Below, one piece after another: positions 24,526 to 34,374 of a stretch of DNA of 64,000 nucleotides. Under the pieces are notes generated by a model. It had not been told where the DNA came from and searched no databases. It was given only the letters and a program-made list of their open reading frames with translations. The translations under genes and the position numbers were made by a program. The stretch is from Clostridiales bacterium oral taxon 876 str. F0540 (GTDB lineage Bacteria; Bacillota; Clostridia; Clostridiales; Clostridiaceae): positions 126,262 through 190,261 of the forward strand of contig KE993496.1 of assembly GCA_000466585.1 (NCBI GenBank), given 5' to 3'. Numbering within the stretch: the stretch's first letter is position 1; the number at the start of each line of letters is the position of its first letter.

Positions 24526-25092
24526 ATGGAGAATAGAGTTTTAAATATATTAAGAGAAGTTGGAGCGCTTTTGGAAGGACATTTTCTTTTATCATCAGGG
24601 AAGCACAGCAATAAGTATTGTCAGTGTGCAAAGCTTTTAATGTATCCGGATAAAGCAGAAGAAGTTTTAAAGGTAGTGGCTGATAAAATTAAAGATTTAG
24701 ATTTTGATATAGCGGTTGGACCTGCTATGGGAGGAATTGTAGCAGCATACGAATTAGCAAGGCAGCTTAAAAAGCCTGCAATATTCACTGAAAGAGTAGA
24801 TGGCGAAATGACGCTTAGAAGGGGTTTCGAGATAATGCCCGGGCAAAAGGTGCTCATAGTAGAAGATGTAGTAACAACAGCAAAGTCTTCCTTAGAAGTA
24901 GCAGAAGTCATAAAAAGTCTAGGTGGAGAAGTAGTGGGAATAGCTTGTATAGTTGATAGAAGCAGCAGCAAGATAGATTACCCTATTTATAGTTCCATAA
25001 AGCTTCAAATTGAAACCTATGAAAAAGAAGAATGTCCATTATGCAAAGAAGAATTGCCTTGTGTAAAGCCAGGAAGCAGAAACATAAAATAG
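24526..25092 (+). CDS. pyrE: Orotate phosphoribosyltransferase
   Basis: 188 residues. PRPP-binding motif VLIVEDVVTTAKSSLE (about 108-123), with HFLLSSGKHSNKYCQC near the N-terminus and a C-terminal cysteine-bearing tail (CPLCKEELPC). It forms OMP from orotate and PRPP. Start 24526 is chosen over 24508 because AAGGGAGAA lies seven bases upstream. Confidence 0.93.
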   Translation: MENRVLNILREVGALLEGHFLLSSGKHSNKYCQCAKLLMYPDKAEEVLKVVADKIKDLDFDIAVGPAMGGIVAAYELARQLKKPAIFTERVDGEMTLRRGFEIMPGQKVLIVEDVVTTAKSSLEVAEVIKSLGGEVVGIACIVDRSSSKIDYPIYSSIKLQIETYEKEECPLCKEELPCVKPGSRNIK

Positions 25093-25127
25093 CTAAATAA
25101 ATGTTTATTACTTGTGAGGTGTGGCTG

Positions 25128-26171
25128 ATGAGAGCAAAACTTATTTTAGAAAATGGAATAGTATTTGAAGGGAAGGCTTTTGGATATGTAAAGGAAACAG
25201 TTGGAGAGGTTGTTTTTAATACAGGAATGACCGGATATCAACAAGTCCTAACAGATCCATCATATTATGGTCAAATCGTGACCATGACCTATCCTCTTAT
25301 AGGAAACTATGGCATTAATCTTGAGGATGGAGAATCGGAGTGCCCAAAGATTAAGGGCTTTATAGTCAGAGAAGCCGCAAGCATGCCTAATAATTTCAGA
25401 TGCGAGATTAAACTAAGTGATTATTTAAAAAGTCATAAGATAATAGCTTTAGAAGGAATTGATACAAGAGCACTTACAAAGGTTCTAAGAAACAACGGAA
25501 CAATGAGAGGAATAATAACAACTGAGGAGCTTAGTGAAGGCTATATAAATAAAAGGCTTGATGAGTTCAGTAATGTAGAAGCGGTTAAAAATGTTACTAC
25601 TGATAAGGTCTATAATATAGAGGGAAATGGACAGCATATAGCGGTTTTAGATTTTGGAACTAAGTCTAATATACTTAGGTCTTTTAAAAATAGAGGCTGC
25701 AAGCTAACAGTATTTCCGGCTCATACATCTTACGAGGATATTTTAAAGGTTAATCCAGATAAAATATTTTTATCAAATGGGCCTGGAGACCCAGAGGATT
25801 TGCCTGAGGTAATAGAAAATATAAAAAAGCTTATAAACAAAAAACCTATAGTTGGAATATGTCTTGGACATCAGCTTCTGGCACTAGCTTTAGGAGGCAT
25901 TACTGCAAAGCTTAAATTTGGACACAGGGGCTGCAATCATCCGGTAAAGGACCTTGAGGAGAATAGAGTTTTCATAACTTCCCAAAACCATGGATATTAC
26001 GTTAAAGAGCTTCCAAAGGATGTTGTAGCTACACATATAAGCATGAATGATGGAACTATAGAGGGAATGAGACACAAAACACTTCCAATATACAGCGTTC
26101 AATATCATCCAGAGGCATGTCCAGGACCAAAGGATGCAGATTATATATTTGATAAATTCTTACAAGTATAA
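25128..26171 (+). CDS. carA: Carbamoyl-phosphate synthase small (glutaminase) subunit
   Basis: 347 residues. The C-terminal class I glutamine amidotransferase has the nucleophile in GICLGHQLLALA and the catalytic His-Glu in YHPEACPGP. It supplies ammonia to CarB. Start at 25128 (GTGAGGTG upstream) gives MRAKLILENG; an ATG nine codons earlier lacks a ribosome site. A palindromic repeat module begins at the base after its stop codon. Confidence 0.94.
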   Translation: MRAKLILENGIVFEGKAFGYVKETVGEVVFNTGMTGYQQVLTDPSYYGQIVTMTYPLIGNYGINLEDGESECPKIKGFIVREAASMPNNFRCEIKLSDYLKSHKIIALEGIDTRALTKVLRNNGTMRGIITTEELSEGYINKRLDEFSNVEAVKNVTTDKVYNIEGNGQHIAVLDFGTKSNILRSFKNRGCKLTVFPAHTSYEDILKVNPDKIFLSNGPGDPEDLPEVIENIKKLINKKPIVGICLGHQLLALALGGITAKLKFGHRGCNHPVKDLEENRVFITSQNHGYYVKELPKDVVATHISMNDGTIEGMRHKTLPIYSVQYHPEACPGPKDADYIFDKFLQV

Positions 26172-26242
26172 GGACTTTTACGGGTAGTCTGCAGTGGGAG
26201 CGAACAAGACCAGGCTACCAAGTGTTTCGACTAATAAGGAGG
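26172..26242 (+). repeat. Shine-Dalgarno-linked palindromic module, copy C
   Basis: It starts immediately after the carA stop with the right arm of hairpin 1 (GGACTTTTAC), then hairpin 2 with stem GGGTAG/CTACC around AGTGGGAGCGAAC, then AGTGTTTCGACTAAT ending in AAGGAGG, the carB ribosome site. The left arm of hairpin 1 is absent. Confidence 0.75.
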
Positions 26243-26251
26243 AATTGCATA

Positions 26252-29200
26252 ATGCCAAAGAATAATGACATAAAAAAAGTTTTAGTAATAGGTTCTGGTC
26301 CTATTGTTATTGGTCAAGCAGCTGAATTTGATTACTCTGGTACACAAGCTTGTGAAGCGCTTAAAGAAGAAGGTATAGAGGTTGTACTTGTAAACAGCAA
26401 CCCGGCAACTATTATGACTGATAAGGATACGGCAGATAAAATATATATTGAGCCCTTAACTGTAGACTTTCTTGAAAAAATAATAGCTAAAGAAAGGCCG
26501 GACAGCATAATTGCAGGAATGGGCGGGCAAACAGGGCTTAATCTTTCAGTAGAGCTTTATGAAAAAGGTATTTTAGATAAATATAATGTAAAAGTTATTG
26601 GAACATCAATAGAGGCTATTAAAAAGGGAGAAGATAGAGAACTCTTTAGGAACGAGATGCAAAATATAGGCCAGCCGTGTATAGCAAGTGAAATAATTAC
26701 GGATATGGAAAGCGGCAAAAAATTTAGCCGAAAAATTGGGTATCCGGTAATAGTAAGACCTGCCTACACTCTTGGAGGAAGCGGCGGAGGAATAGCAGAA
26801 AATGAGGAAGAACTTGAAGTGATTTTAGCTCAAGGATTGCAATTAAGTACTATTGGACAGGTACTTCTAGAAAAGAGCATTAAGGGTTGGAAGGAAATTG
26901 AGTACGAGGTTATAAGGGACAGCTTTGGGAACTGTATTACCGTATGCAATATGGAAAATATAGATCCGGTAGGCATACATACAGGAGATAGTATAGTAGT
27001 TGCCCCTAGCCAGACATTGTCAGATAATGAATACCAGATGCTAAGAAGTGCATCAATAGACATAATAAATGCAATAGGTATTGAAGGAGGCTGCAATGTA
27101 CAATTAGCATTAAATCCAAATAGCTTTGAATATGCAGTAATAGAAATAAACCCTAGGGTTAGCCGTTCTTCAGCGCTTGCATCTAAAGCTACCGGATATC
27201 CAATAGCAAAGGTTGCTGCTAAAATAGCATTAGGCTATGGATTGGACGAAATAAAAAATGCAGTTACGGAGAAGACCTTTGCCTGCTTCGAACCGTCACT
27301 TGACTATGTAGTAGTTAAGATTCCAAAATGGCCCTTTGATAAGTTTTATGACGCAAACAGGCATCTTGGCACCAAGATGATGGCTACCGGAGAAGTTATG
27401 GCTATTGGCAATACCTTTGAGGCAGCATTTTTAAAGGCAATACGTTCATTAGAGCTTGGAAAGTTTACTTTAGAGCACAAGAAAATGAAAAAGTTAAGCC
27501 TAGAAGAACTTAAACATAGAGTAATGTCTCCTGATGATGAACGAATTTTTGCTTTAGCTGAAATGATAAGAAGAAATTATAGAATCGAAATGATATCTCA
27601 GATAACAGGCATAGATAGCTTCTTTGTAAACAAAATTAAAGGCATTGTTGATAAAGAGGAAGAACTAAAGCAATTAGATTTAAATGATGTATCAAGAGAA
27701 CTACTAATTGAGTTAAAGAAAAAAGGTTTTTCAGATAAAGGAATAGGAGATCTTTTAAAGGTGAGTCCTGATGAAATTTATAAGCTAAGATTAAAGTGGG
27801 ACATAACACCGGTATACAAGATGGTTGATACTTGCGCCGGAGAATTTGAAGCATTATCGCCATATTATTATTCAACTTATGATACATATGACGAGGTACA
27901 GGTTAGTAATAAAAAGAAAGTAGTTGTTATTGGCTCAGGCCCTATAAGAATTGGGCAGGGAATTGAATTTGACTATGCTTCTGTACATGCTGTTAAGGCC
28001 TTAAGAAAAATGGGTATAGAAACAATAATTATAAATAACAATCCTGAAACAGTAAGTACAGATTTTGATATATCGGATAAGCTCTATTTTGAACCTCTCA
28101 CAGAAGAGGATGTTCTAAGCATAATAGATAAGGAAAAGCCATACGGAGTAATACTGCAATTTGGTGGACAGACGGCTATTAAGCTTGCTAAATTCTTAAA
28201 AGAAAAAGATATATACATTTTAGGAACTACTTCTGAACAAATTGATGCCGCAGAGGATAGAGAAAAATTTGATGCTATTCTTGAAGAGCTTGATATTAAA
28301 AGGCCTAAGGGAAAAGCTGTATGGAGCTTAAAAGAAGGCTTAAAGGAAGCTGAAATTTTAGGCTATCCTGTACTAGTAAGGCCTTCCTTCGTTCTGGGTG
28401 GACAGGGCATGGAGATAACTTATAGTGAAGAAGAGCTTAAATATTATCTTGAAAATGCCTTTGAAAAAGATAAGAAAAATCCTATACTAATTGATAAGTA
28501 TCTTATGGGAAGAGAAATAGAAGTTGATGCTATATGTGATGGACAAGATGTGCTTATCCCTGGAGTTATGGAGCACCTTGAAAGGGCAGGAATTCATTCT
28601 GGAGACAGTATAACATTGTACCCAACACAAAATGTATCAGCTGATATAAAGTCCAAGATACTTGACTACACTAAAAAACTTGCCTCTTATATAGGCATAA
28701 AGGGCATGATTAATATTCAATTTATTGAATATCGTGGTGAACTTTATGTAATAGAAGTTAATCCAAGAGCTAGCAGAACAGTACCATATATAAGCAAAGT
28801 AAGCAAAGTACCTATAGTTGAGCTTGCGACAAGAATTATGATGGGAGAAAAAATAGAAAACCTAGGCTACGGTATAGACATATATAAAGAGCCGGATATT
28901 GTGGCTGTAAAGGTACCGGTTTTCTCAACACAAAAGCTTCCTAATGTGGAGGTATCCTTAGGACCTGAGATGAAATCAACAGGTGAGGTTTTGGGAGTAG
29001 GAAAAAATATATACGAAGCAATTTATAAAGGCTTTGTTGCGGCAGGCATGCAGTTTAAAAATGAAAAGAAAAACGTACTTGTCACATTAAACAATCATGA
29101 TAAAAAAGAATTCTCTGATATTGCAAAGAAGCTTAGTGAAATGGGATATGCTTTTATAGCTACAGGTGGTACCGCTGAATTTTTAAGGAATGAAGGCTTA

Positions 29201-29476
29201 GAAGTTAAAGAAGTCATGAAGCTAAAAGAAGGAGAGCCTAATATACTGGATGTAATAAAGAATAGAGAAATAGATATTGTTATAAATACTCCAACTAAAG
29301 GTAATGATTCTCATAGGGATGGATTTGTTATAAGAAGAACTGCCATCGAAAATAATATTGAAATATTAACCTCTATTGATACAGTCAGGGCATTGGTTGA
29401 GGTAAGCAGCAGAGTTAATTTAAATAATGGTCAAGATTGTATGAATGTTTACAATATGTGTTATAATTTAAATTAA
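26252..29476 (+). CDS. carB: Carbamoyl-phosphate synthase large subunit
   Basis: 1074 residues, full length. Two homologous ATP-grasp halves (VLVIGSGPIVIGQAAEFDYSG at the start and VVVIGSGPIRIGQGIEFDYAS mid-way), each with a metal/ATP site (EINPRVSRSSALAS; EVNPRASRTVPYIS), and a C-terminal MGS-like allosteric domain (FIATGGTAEFLRNEG). It makes carbamoyl phosphate for PyrB and arginine synthesis. Start 26252 sits after AAGGAGG at the end of repeat copy C. Confidence 0.96.
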   Translation: MPKNNDIKKVLVIGSGPIVIGQAAEFDYSGTQACEALKEEGIEVVLVNSNPATIMTDKDTADKIYIEPLTVDFLEKIIAKERPDSIIAGMGGQTGLNLSVELYEKGILDKYNVKVIGTSIEAIKKGEDRELFRNEMQNIGQPCIASEIITDMESGKKFSRKIGYPVIVRPAYTLGGSGGGIAENEEELEVILAQGLQLSTIGQVLLEKSIKGWKEIEYEVIRDSFGNCITVCNMENIDPVGIHTGDSIVVAPSQTLSDNEYQMLRSASIDIINAIGIEGGCNVQLALNPNSFEYAVIEINPRVSRSSALASKATGYPIAKVAAKIALGYGLDEIKNAVTEKTFACFEPSLDYVVVKIPKWPFDKFYDANRHLGTKMMATGEVMAIGNTFEAAFLKAIRSLELGKFTLEHKKMKKLSLEELKHRVMSPDDERIFALAEMIRRNYRIEMISQITGIDSFFVNKIKGIVDKEEELKQLDLNDVSRELLIELKKKGFSDKGIGDLLKVSPDEIYKLRLKWDITPVYKMVDTCAGEFEALSPYYYSTYDTYDEVQVSNKKKVVVIGSGPIRIGQGIEFDYASVHAVKALRKMGIETIIINNNPETVSTDFDISDKLYFEPLTEEDVLSIIDKEKPYGVILQFGGQTAIKLAKFLKEKDIYILGTTSEQIDAAEDREKFDAILEELDIKRPKGKAVWSLKEGLKEAEILGYPVLVRPSFVLGGQGMEITYSEEELKYYLENAFEKDKKNPILIDKYLMGREIEVDAICDGQDVLIPGVMEHLERAGIHSGDSITLYPTQNVSADIKSKILDYTKKLASYIGIKGMINIQFIEYRGELYVIEVNPRASRTVPYISKVSKVPIVELATRIMMGEKIENLGYGIDIYKEPDIVAVKVPVFSTQKLPNVEVSLGPEMKSTGEVLGVGKNIYEAIYKGFVAAGMQFKNEKKNVLVTLNNHDKKEFSDIAKKLSEMGYAFIATGGTAEFLRNEGLEVKEVMKLKEGEPNILDVIKNREIDIVINTPTKGNDSHRDGFVIRRTAIENNIEILTSIDTVRALVEVSSRVNLNNGQDCMNVYNMCYNLN

Positions 29477-29501
29477 AATGAACTAAGGGATGTGAGTAAA
29501 A

Positions 29502-30059
29502 GTGAATTGGATAAATTCTATAAAAAACTACAAGCCCTATAATGAGCAGGAAAAAAAGGATAAAGAAATAATCTTAAACTGCATTAATATTTTTGATGAT
29601 GTATTAACTAGAAATAATGAAATAGCTCATATAACAAGCTCAGCTTTTGCAGTGAATAAAAATAGAGATAAAGTACTTATGGTCCATCATAATATATATA
29701 ATTCCTGGTCATGGACAGGAGGACATGCAGATGGAGAAACTGATTTTCTAGCTGTAGCAATTAGAGAAGTTAAGGAAGAAACAGGAGTTGAAAATGCATA
29801 TCCTGTAACTCCAGATATATTTTCCATAGACATACTTACTGTGGTTGGACATATAAAAAAAGGCAATTATGTAGCACCGCATCTTCATTTGTCTATAGCT
29901 TATTTGCTAGAAGCTGATGAAGAAGAGGCTCTAACTATAAAAGAAGATGAAAACAGCGGTGTAAGATGGGTTCCTATTGATAAAGTCAATGAATACAGCA
30001 ATGAAGCTCATATGCAAAAGGTTTATGAAAAGCTTATTAGTAAGATTAACGAATTATAG
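29502..30059 (+). CDS. Nudix hydrolase
   Basis: 185 residues. The Nudix box GX5EX7REUXEEXGU is complete: GGHADGE, seven residues, REVKEETGV (about 72-95). It cleaves a nucleoside diphosphate linked to another group; the substrate is unknown. GTG start, 25 bp after carB, so it may be read from the pyr transcript, and it ends at a strong hairpin. Confidence 0.85.
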   Translation: MNWINSIKNYKPYNEQEKKDKEIILNCINIFDDVLTRNNEIAHITSSAFAVNKNRDKVLMVHHNIYNSWSWTGGHADGETDFLAVAIREVKEETGVENAYPVTPDIFSIDILTVVGHIKKGNYVAPHLHLSIAYLLEADEEEALTIKEDENSGVRWVPIDKVNEYSNEAHMQKVYEKLISKINEL

Positions 30060-30107
30060 AAATAGCGCAAATATATTTGAAGCAGTATAAATATATTTGC
30101 GCTATTT
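30060..30107. terminator. Long hairpin ending the pyr-car-Nudix region
   Basis: Perfect 19-bp stem AAATAGCGCAAATATATTT with 10-nt loop. No long T run follows, but it is the only terminator-like structure after carB. Confidence 0.65.
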
Positions 30108-30225
30108 CTATAGAGCTTTGGAGTCTAAAATAATATTTATAAAATACATTTATAAAAATTAGTCACATTGAGGTCATAAAAGAAGTATATAGTATAAGAG
30201 TAGTTTAGGAAGAGGAGATATTAGA

Positions 30226-31323
30226 ATGGAAGAAAAATTTGACTTGTCAGAGTATATGAGCAGCGGAATTGAAAATATAGTAAAAAATATAGTGAAAGCA
30301 TCACTAAAAAATCCTAAAGAAACAGCTTTTGTTATGAAATATATGCTTGCAAGCAAAGAAGCCCAAAGAAAAAGGGCATTACTTTCAAATAAAGGACAAG
30401 ATATACCGCCATTTTTAATTTCAAGTATAACAAGCAGGTGCAATTTATTTTGTAAAGGCTGTTATGCAAGAGCAAATAAGTCCTGCGGCGAAAATTTAGA
30501 TATAAATCAATTATCAACAAAAAGATGGGGAGAAATATTTAGAGAAGCTGGAGATTTAGGAGTCTCATTTATACTTCTTGCGGGAGGAGAGCCTTTAATG
30601 AGAAAAGATGTAATAGAGGAAGCAGCAAGAGTAAAGGATATTATATTTCCTATCTTTACAAATGGAACAATTATTGATAATAATTATATAAACTTATTTG
30701 ATTCCAATAGAAATCTTATACCGATGATTAGTATAGAAGGAAATGGAGAGCAAACTGATAAAAGAAGAGGAAAAGGTACTTATAATTCTATAATTAAAGT
30801 TATGAAGACCTTAAAAGAAAAAGGTATACTATTTGGAGCTTCTGTAACAGTGACAACTGAAAATATTGAGACAGTTACAAGCAAAGCATTTTTTGATGAG
30901 CTGTATCGTTTGGGCTGTAAGGGTATAATATTTATAGAGTATGTTCCGGTAACTGAGTCAACCAAGGGGCTTGCACCTACTGATAAAGAACGCGAAATAC
31001 TTGAAAATAACCAAGAGCAGCTTAGAAAAGGATATGAAGATGCTATTTTTCTATCATTTCCTGGAGATGAAAAATATTCAGGAGGATGTCTTGCTGCGGG
31101 AAGAGGCTTTTTCCATATTAGTGTAAACGGTGGGGCAGAGCCATGTCCGTTCTCGCCATATTCAGATACTAACTTAAAGGACTGCACTCTCTTTGAAGCT
31201 CTTCAGTCACCTTTATTCAAAAGGTTGAAGGAAACGGGAATGCTATTAGGGGAACATGCTGGAGGTTGTTTACTATTTGAGAAAGAGCTTCAGGTTAAGG
31301 GACTCTTAGATAATTGTTCATAG
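30226..31323 (+). CDS. Radical SAM/SPASM-like protein
   Basis: 365 residues. The [4Fe-4S]-SAM motif CNLFCKGCYA (Cx3Cx2C) follows PPFLISSITSR at about residue 70; GGEPLMRKDV is the SAM-binding glycine motif. Later cysteines (GGCLAAG, PCPF, GGCLLFE) may bind an auxiliary cluster. The N-terminal 65 residues are helical. The enzyme type resembles anaerobic peptide or cofactor maturases, but no precursor peptide is seen next to it, so the substrate is unknown. GAGGAG ribosome site. Confidence 0.82.
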   Translation: MEEKFDLSEYMSSGIENIVKNIVKASLKNPKETAFVMKYMLASKEAQRKRALLSNKGQDIPPFLISSITSRCNLFCKGCYARANKSCGENLDINQLSTKRWGEIFREAGDLGVSFILLAGGEPLMRKDVIEEAARVKDIIFPIFTNGTIIDNNYINLFDSNRNLIPMISIEGNGEQTDKRRGKGTYNSIIKVMKTLKEKGILFGASVTVTTENIETVTSKAFFDELYRLGCKGIIFIEYVPVTESTKGLAPTDKEREILENNQEQLRKGYEDAIFLSFPGDEKYSGGCLAAGRGFFHISVNGGAEPCPFSPYSDTNLKDCTLFEALQSPLFKRLKETGMLLGEHAGGCLLFEKELQVKGLLDNCS

Positions 31324-31383
31324 AGGATGAAGAGCTTCATGGAAGACTTATGAGAAGATGATACAATGATTGTTTTAAATATA

Positions 31384-31430
31384 AAAGACAGTAAACAAAG
31401 CTTTAGAACTTTGCTTGCTGTCTTTTTTGC
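31384..31430. terminator. Bidirectional terminator between convergent genes
   Basis: AAAGACAG...ACAAAG paired with CTTTG..CTGTCTTT (16 of 17 bp) and a T run on the plus strand. Confidence 0.75.
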
Positions 31431-31432
31431 TT

Positions 31433-33682
31433 TTATTCCATTCGAGACTTTAAGGCTTCAGCCATGGAAATCCTATTTACTTTCTTTCTGCTCAAAAGCT
31501 TTGATAATTCATAGGTTAAAAATATTATTATAAACCCTGCAAAAAGATAGCCATAGCCAATGGTTACCGGGAAAGATATACTCATATCTTTTGTTACTGA
31601 TGCAAACATTCCTTTTAAGGATACTAGAAGCATCGGTACCCCTAAAATATAGCCTAATATAACTATAAAAGAAGAACTGTTTAGAATAAGCGAATATACT
31701 TCTTTTTTTCTATAGCCTAATACCTTCATAAGTGATATATTTTCCTTATTTTCCTCTATTGTAAGTGAAGTAACAACATATATTACAATGAGCCCTATTA
31801 TAAAGGACATAAAGGCTATAGTTCCTATAGAAGCTTGAAGAGGCTGTGTCATAGTATCGAAGGCTTTTTTCATGTCATCAACTGTCACAGAAGCTAAAAG
31901 CTTGTTTTCAGGAATGTCAAGCTTTTCTGTGCTCCATAGTCCCATGTAGCTTCCGGCTGGGTAATCAAACATATCATTTAGTTTATCAAGAGGTATATAA
32001 ACATACTGACCTACGTAGGTTTCAGCGATACTATCCACCGTTACGTTATATTCTTTTGAGTCAAGCCTATTGATAAATTGAATAATGTCTCCCTGTTTTA
32101 TATTAAGCTTATCAGCAAGTGGTCTTGTAATAATAATTTTATCTGATTTTAAAGTACTGCCTGATTTATCTTTGAAGGTAATATATTTAGAATCAGGGGT
32201 TACTCCGTATATTGTAAAGGTTGCTTTGTTATCTGACTTTAATGCTGCCGGTATTTCAGAAAAGGCTTCACCACCATTTGGAACACCCTTCTGAATAGAA
32301 TTAAACACGTATTGATAGTTATACTTAAAGGCTTCACTAAAGGAATCTTTCATTAAATAATCAATAGAGCTTTTGGCTGCAAAACCCATTAATAGCATCA
32401 TGGTAGCTATTATAATGCCAAGCAAAAGGAATAAACTTCTTGGTATGCTTCTCAGCTGCTCCCTTATTTTAAACTTAGTACTGAATTTTAACTTATCAAG
32501 CTTTATCTTTCTCTCTAAGAATCCAACTTTATTATTTTCTTTGCCGCCTCTCATAAGTTCAACAGGTGAGTTTTTAAGCGCTTTATTTACTACAAAGTAG
32601 CTGCAAATTACTAAAAATATTAGTGGAAGAAGAACGCTTATAATAATATAGTTTATATTGAAACTTATTGAACCAACAGGCATATTGAAGTAGGAAACCA
32701 TAAAGTTAAGCATAGGCTTTAGTGTTAATGCACCTAGAATTGTACCAACAATACCTCCAAGCAAAGCAATTGAGAGAGGATACATAAGATAATGCTTCAC
32801 AATCTCTCTTTTTTTATAGCCTAAAGCATAGAGAGTTCCTATAATAACAGCTTCTCTTTTTAGCATTCTCCACATCACTATACCTGTCAGTATACAGGTA
32901 AGAAGAAGTATAGCTATTGGCGCAGAAGAACTCATTTGATCGATTCCTTTAAGCTTAGCAGTAACATAAGTAACTCTAACATTATCAGTAATATTCATCC
33001 ATCTGAGGATAATAAAATTATTACTTCTTAAGAAGTCTTTAAATTGAGTGATACTATTATCAATATTGCTTCTATCACCATTAAATCTAATAGCATAAAA
33101 ACTATTTCCCTTGTTAAGCGCATTAAAGTCTTCTTTCCCTATTACTGCTATTCCAAAATTATTAGGGTCATTCATCAAATCTGATTCTGTTCTTAGTGGG
33201 TATATATAATTTGGAAGAGACATAAGTCCTGATATTTTAAAGTTTTTATCATATAACTTTATGCTATCTCCAACTTTTAATTTATTTGCTTTTGCATAAC
33301 TTGGATCAATAATAATGTTACCAGCTCTTAAGGAGGTTCCTTCGATTATCGCAGGTACATTAACTTTGGTATTTTCACTGAATATCCTTAGGGCCTTATC
33401 TTTTGATATAGAATAATCAACTGATTTGCTCTCTTCTATACTCATATTGAAATTTTGTTCTAAAGCGGATATGTTATTGAGTTTTTTATCCAGTATAAAG
33501 TTTGCATCTTCCTGCTTATAATTTTTTTCAAAGGAAGAAGACAATCCGGCCATATTAGTTGAAAGCAAATTAAACATTGTATAGAGAAGGCAGCTTAAGA
33601 TAATGAGTACTAGGGAACCAAGATATTGAGATTTGCTTTCCAGCATGGTACGCTTTATTTTTTTATTAATAATCATTACCAT
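31433..33682 (-). CDS. ABC transporter permease, FtsX/MacB type
   Basis: 749 residues. An N-terminal transmembrane helix (QYLGSLVLIILSCLLYTMF) precedes a large extracytoplasmic domain (about 40-240), then FtsX domain one (three helices, about 255-370), a second helix and exterior domain, and FtsX domain two at the C-terminus (about 620-745). This is a duplicated FtsX architecture used for export or for envelope signalling. It follows its ATPase with a 7-bp overlap and lies in the TetR operon. Confidence 0.9.
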   Translation of the reverse strand: MVMIINKKIKRTMLESKSQYLGSLVLIILSCLLYTMFNLLSTNMAGLSSSFEKNYKQEDANFILDKKLNNISALEQNFNMSIEESKSVDYSISKDKALRIFSENTKVNVPAIIEGTSLRAGNIIIDPSYAKANKLKVGDSIKLYDKNFKISGLMSLPNYIYPLRTESDLMNDPNNFGIAVIGKEDFNALNKGNSFYAIRFNGDRSNIDNSITQFKDFLRSNNFIILRWMNITDNVRVTYVTAKLKGIDQMSSSAPIAILLLTCILTGIVMWRMLKREAVIIGTLYALGYKKREIVKHYLMYPLSIALLGGIVGTILGALTLKPMLNFMVSYFNMPVGSISFNINYIIISVLLPLIFLVICSYFVVNKALKNSPVELMRGGKENNKVGFLERKIKLDKLKFSTKFKIREQLRSIPRSLFLLLGIIIATMMLLMGFAAKSSIDYLMKDSFSEAFKYNYQYVFNSIQKGVPNGGEAFSEIPAALKSDNKATFTIYGVTPDSKYITFKDKSGSTLKSDKIIITRPLADKLNIKQGDIIQFINRLDSKEYNVTVDSIAETYVGQYVYIPLDKLNDMFDYPAGSYMGLWSTEKLDIPENKLLASVTVDDMKKAFDTMTQPLQASIGTIAFMSFIIGLIVIYVVTSLTIEENKENISLMKVLGYRKKEVYSLILNSSSFIVILGYILGVPMLLVSLKGMFASVTKDMSISFPVTIGYGYLFAGFIIIFLTYELSKLLSRKKVNRISMAEALKSRME

Positions 33683-34374
33683 TCAATCCTTTCTGCAGGC
33701 ATAATTGTGCTGTTAATTATGCTCTCAACAATTTCTCCGCTTCTAACCTTATAAACCCTATTAGCCATAGCACTAATTGCGCTATTATGAGTTATCATTA
33801 ATATAGTTGTACCAAAATCCTTATTTATCTGCTGAAGAAGCTTTAATATTTCTCTGGAGGTTACAAAGTCAAGAGCCCCTGTTGGCTCATCACAAAGTAA
33901 AAGCTTCGGATTCTTTACTATGGCTCTTGCAATGGAAACTCTTTGCTGCTCTCCGCCGCTTAACTCCTTAGGAAATCTATGTTTCTTATCAAGCATTCCT
34001 ACAGCCCTTAAAACTTCATCAGTATCTAAAGGCGTTTTGCTTATATTTGAAACAACTTCAATATTTTCTCCCACTGTTAAGTTAGGAATTAAGTTATAAA
34101 ACTGAAATATAAAGCCGATATTTTCTCTTCTGTAGTCTGTAAGCTTATTGTCATTTAATTTTGTAATATCTATATTGTCTACTGAAACGGTTCCTGAATC
34201 ACATCTGTCAATTCCTCCGACTATATTAAGGAGAGTAGATTTTCCAGAGCCTGAAGGCCCAAGTATAACCCCAATTTCCCCTTTATTTAACTCCATACTA
34301 ACGCCTTTTAGAACCTGTGTAGTAATAGCTCCGGTTTTATAGCTTTTTATTAAATTTTTTACTTTTAAAAACAT
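33676..34374 (-). CDS. ABC transporter ATP-binding protein, LolD/MacB type
   Basis: 232 residues. Walker A GPSGSGKST, Q-loop FQFYNLIPNLTV, signature LSGGEQQRVSIARA, Walker B LLLCDEPTGALD and the His switch THNS. The subfamily drives FtsX permeases. Its start codon overlaps the tetR stop (TAATG) and its end overlaps the permease start, so the three genes are tightly coupled. Confidence 0.94.
   Translation of the reverse strand: MFLKVKNLIKSYKTGAITTQVLKGVSMELNKGEIGVILGPSGSGKSTLLNIVGGIDRCDSGTVSVDNIDITKLNDNKLTDYRRENIGFIFQFYNLIPNLTVGENIEVVSNISKTPLDTDEVLRAVGMLDKKHRFPKELSGGEQQRVSIARAIVKNPKLLLCDEPTGALDFVTSREILKLLQQINKDFGTTILMITHNSAISAMANRVYKVRSGEIVESIINSTIMPAERIEW

Noticed and set aside
24026..24631. 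Minus-strand reading frame of 201 codons over pyrD and pyrE
   Set aside because: Shadow of well-supported genes on the other strand; no ribosome site and no family features.
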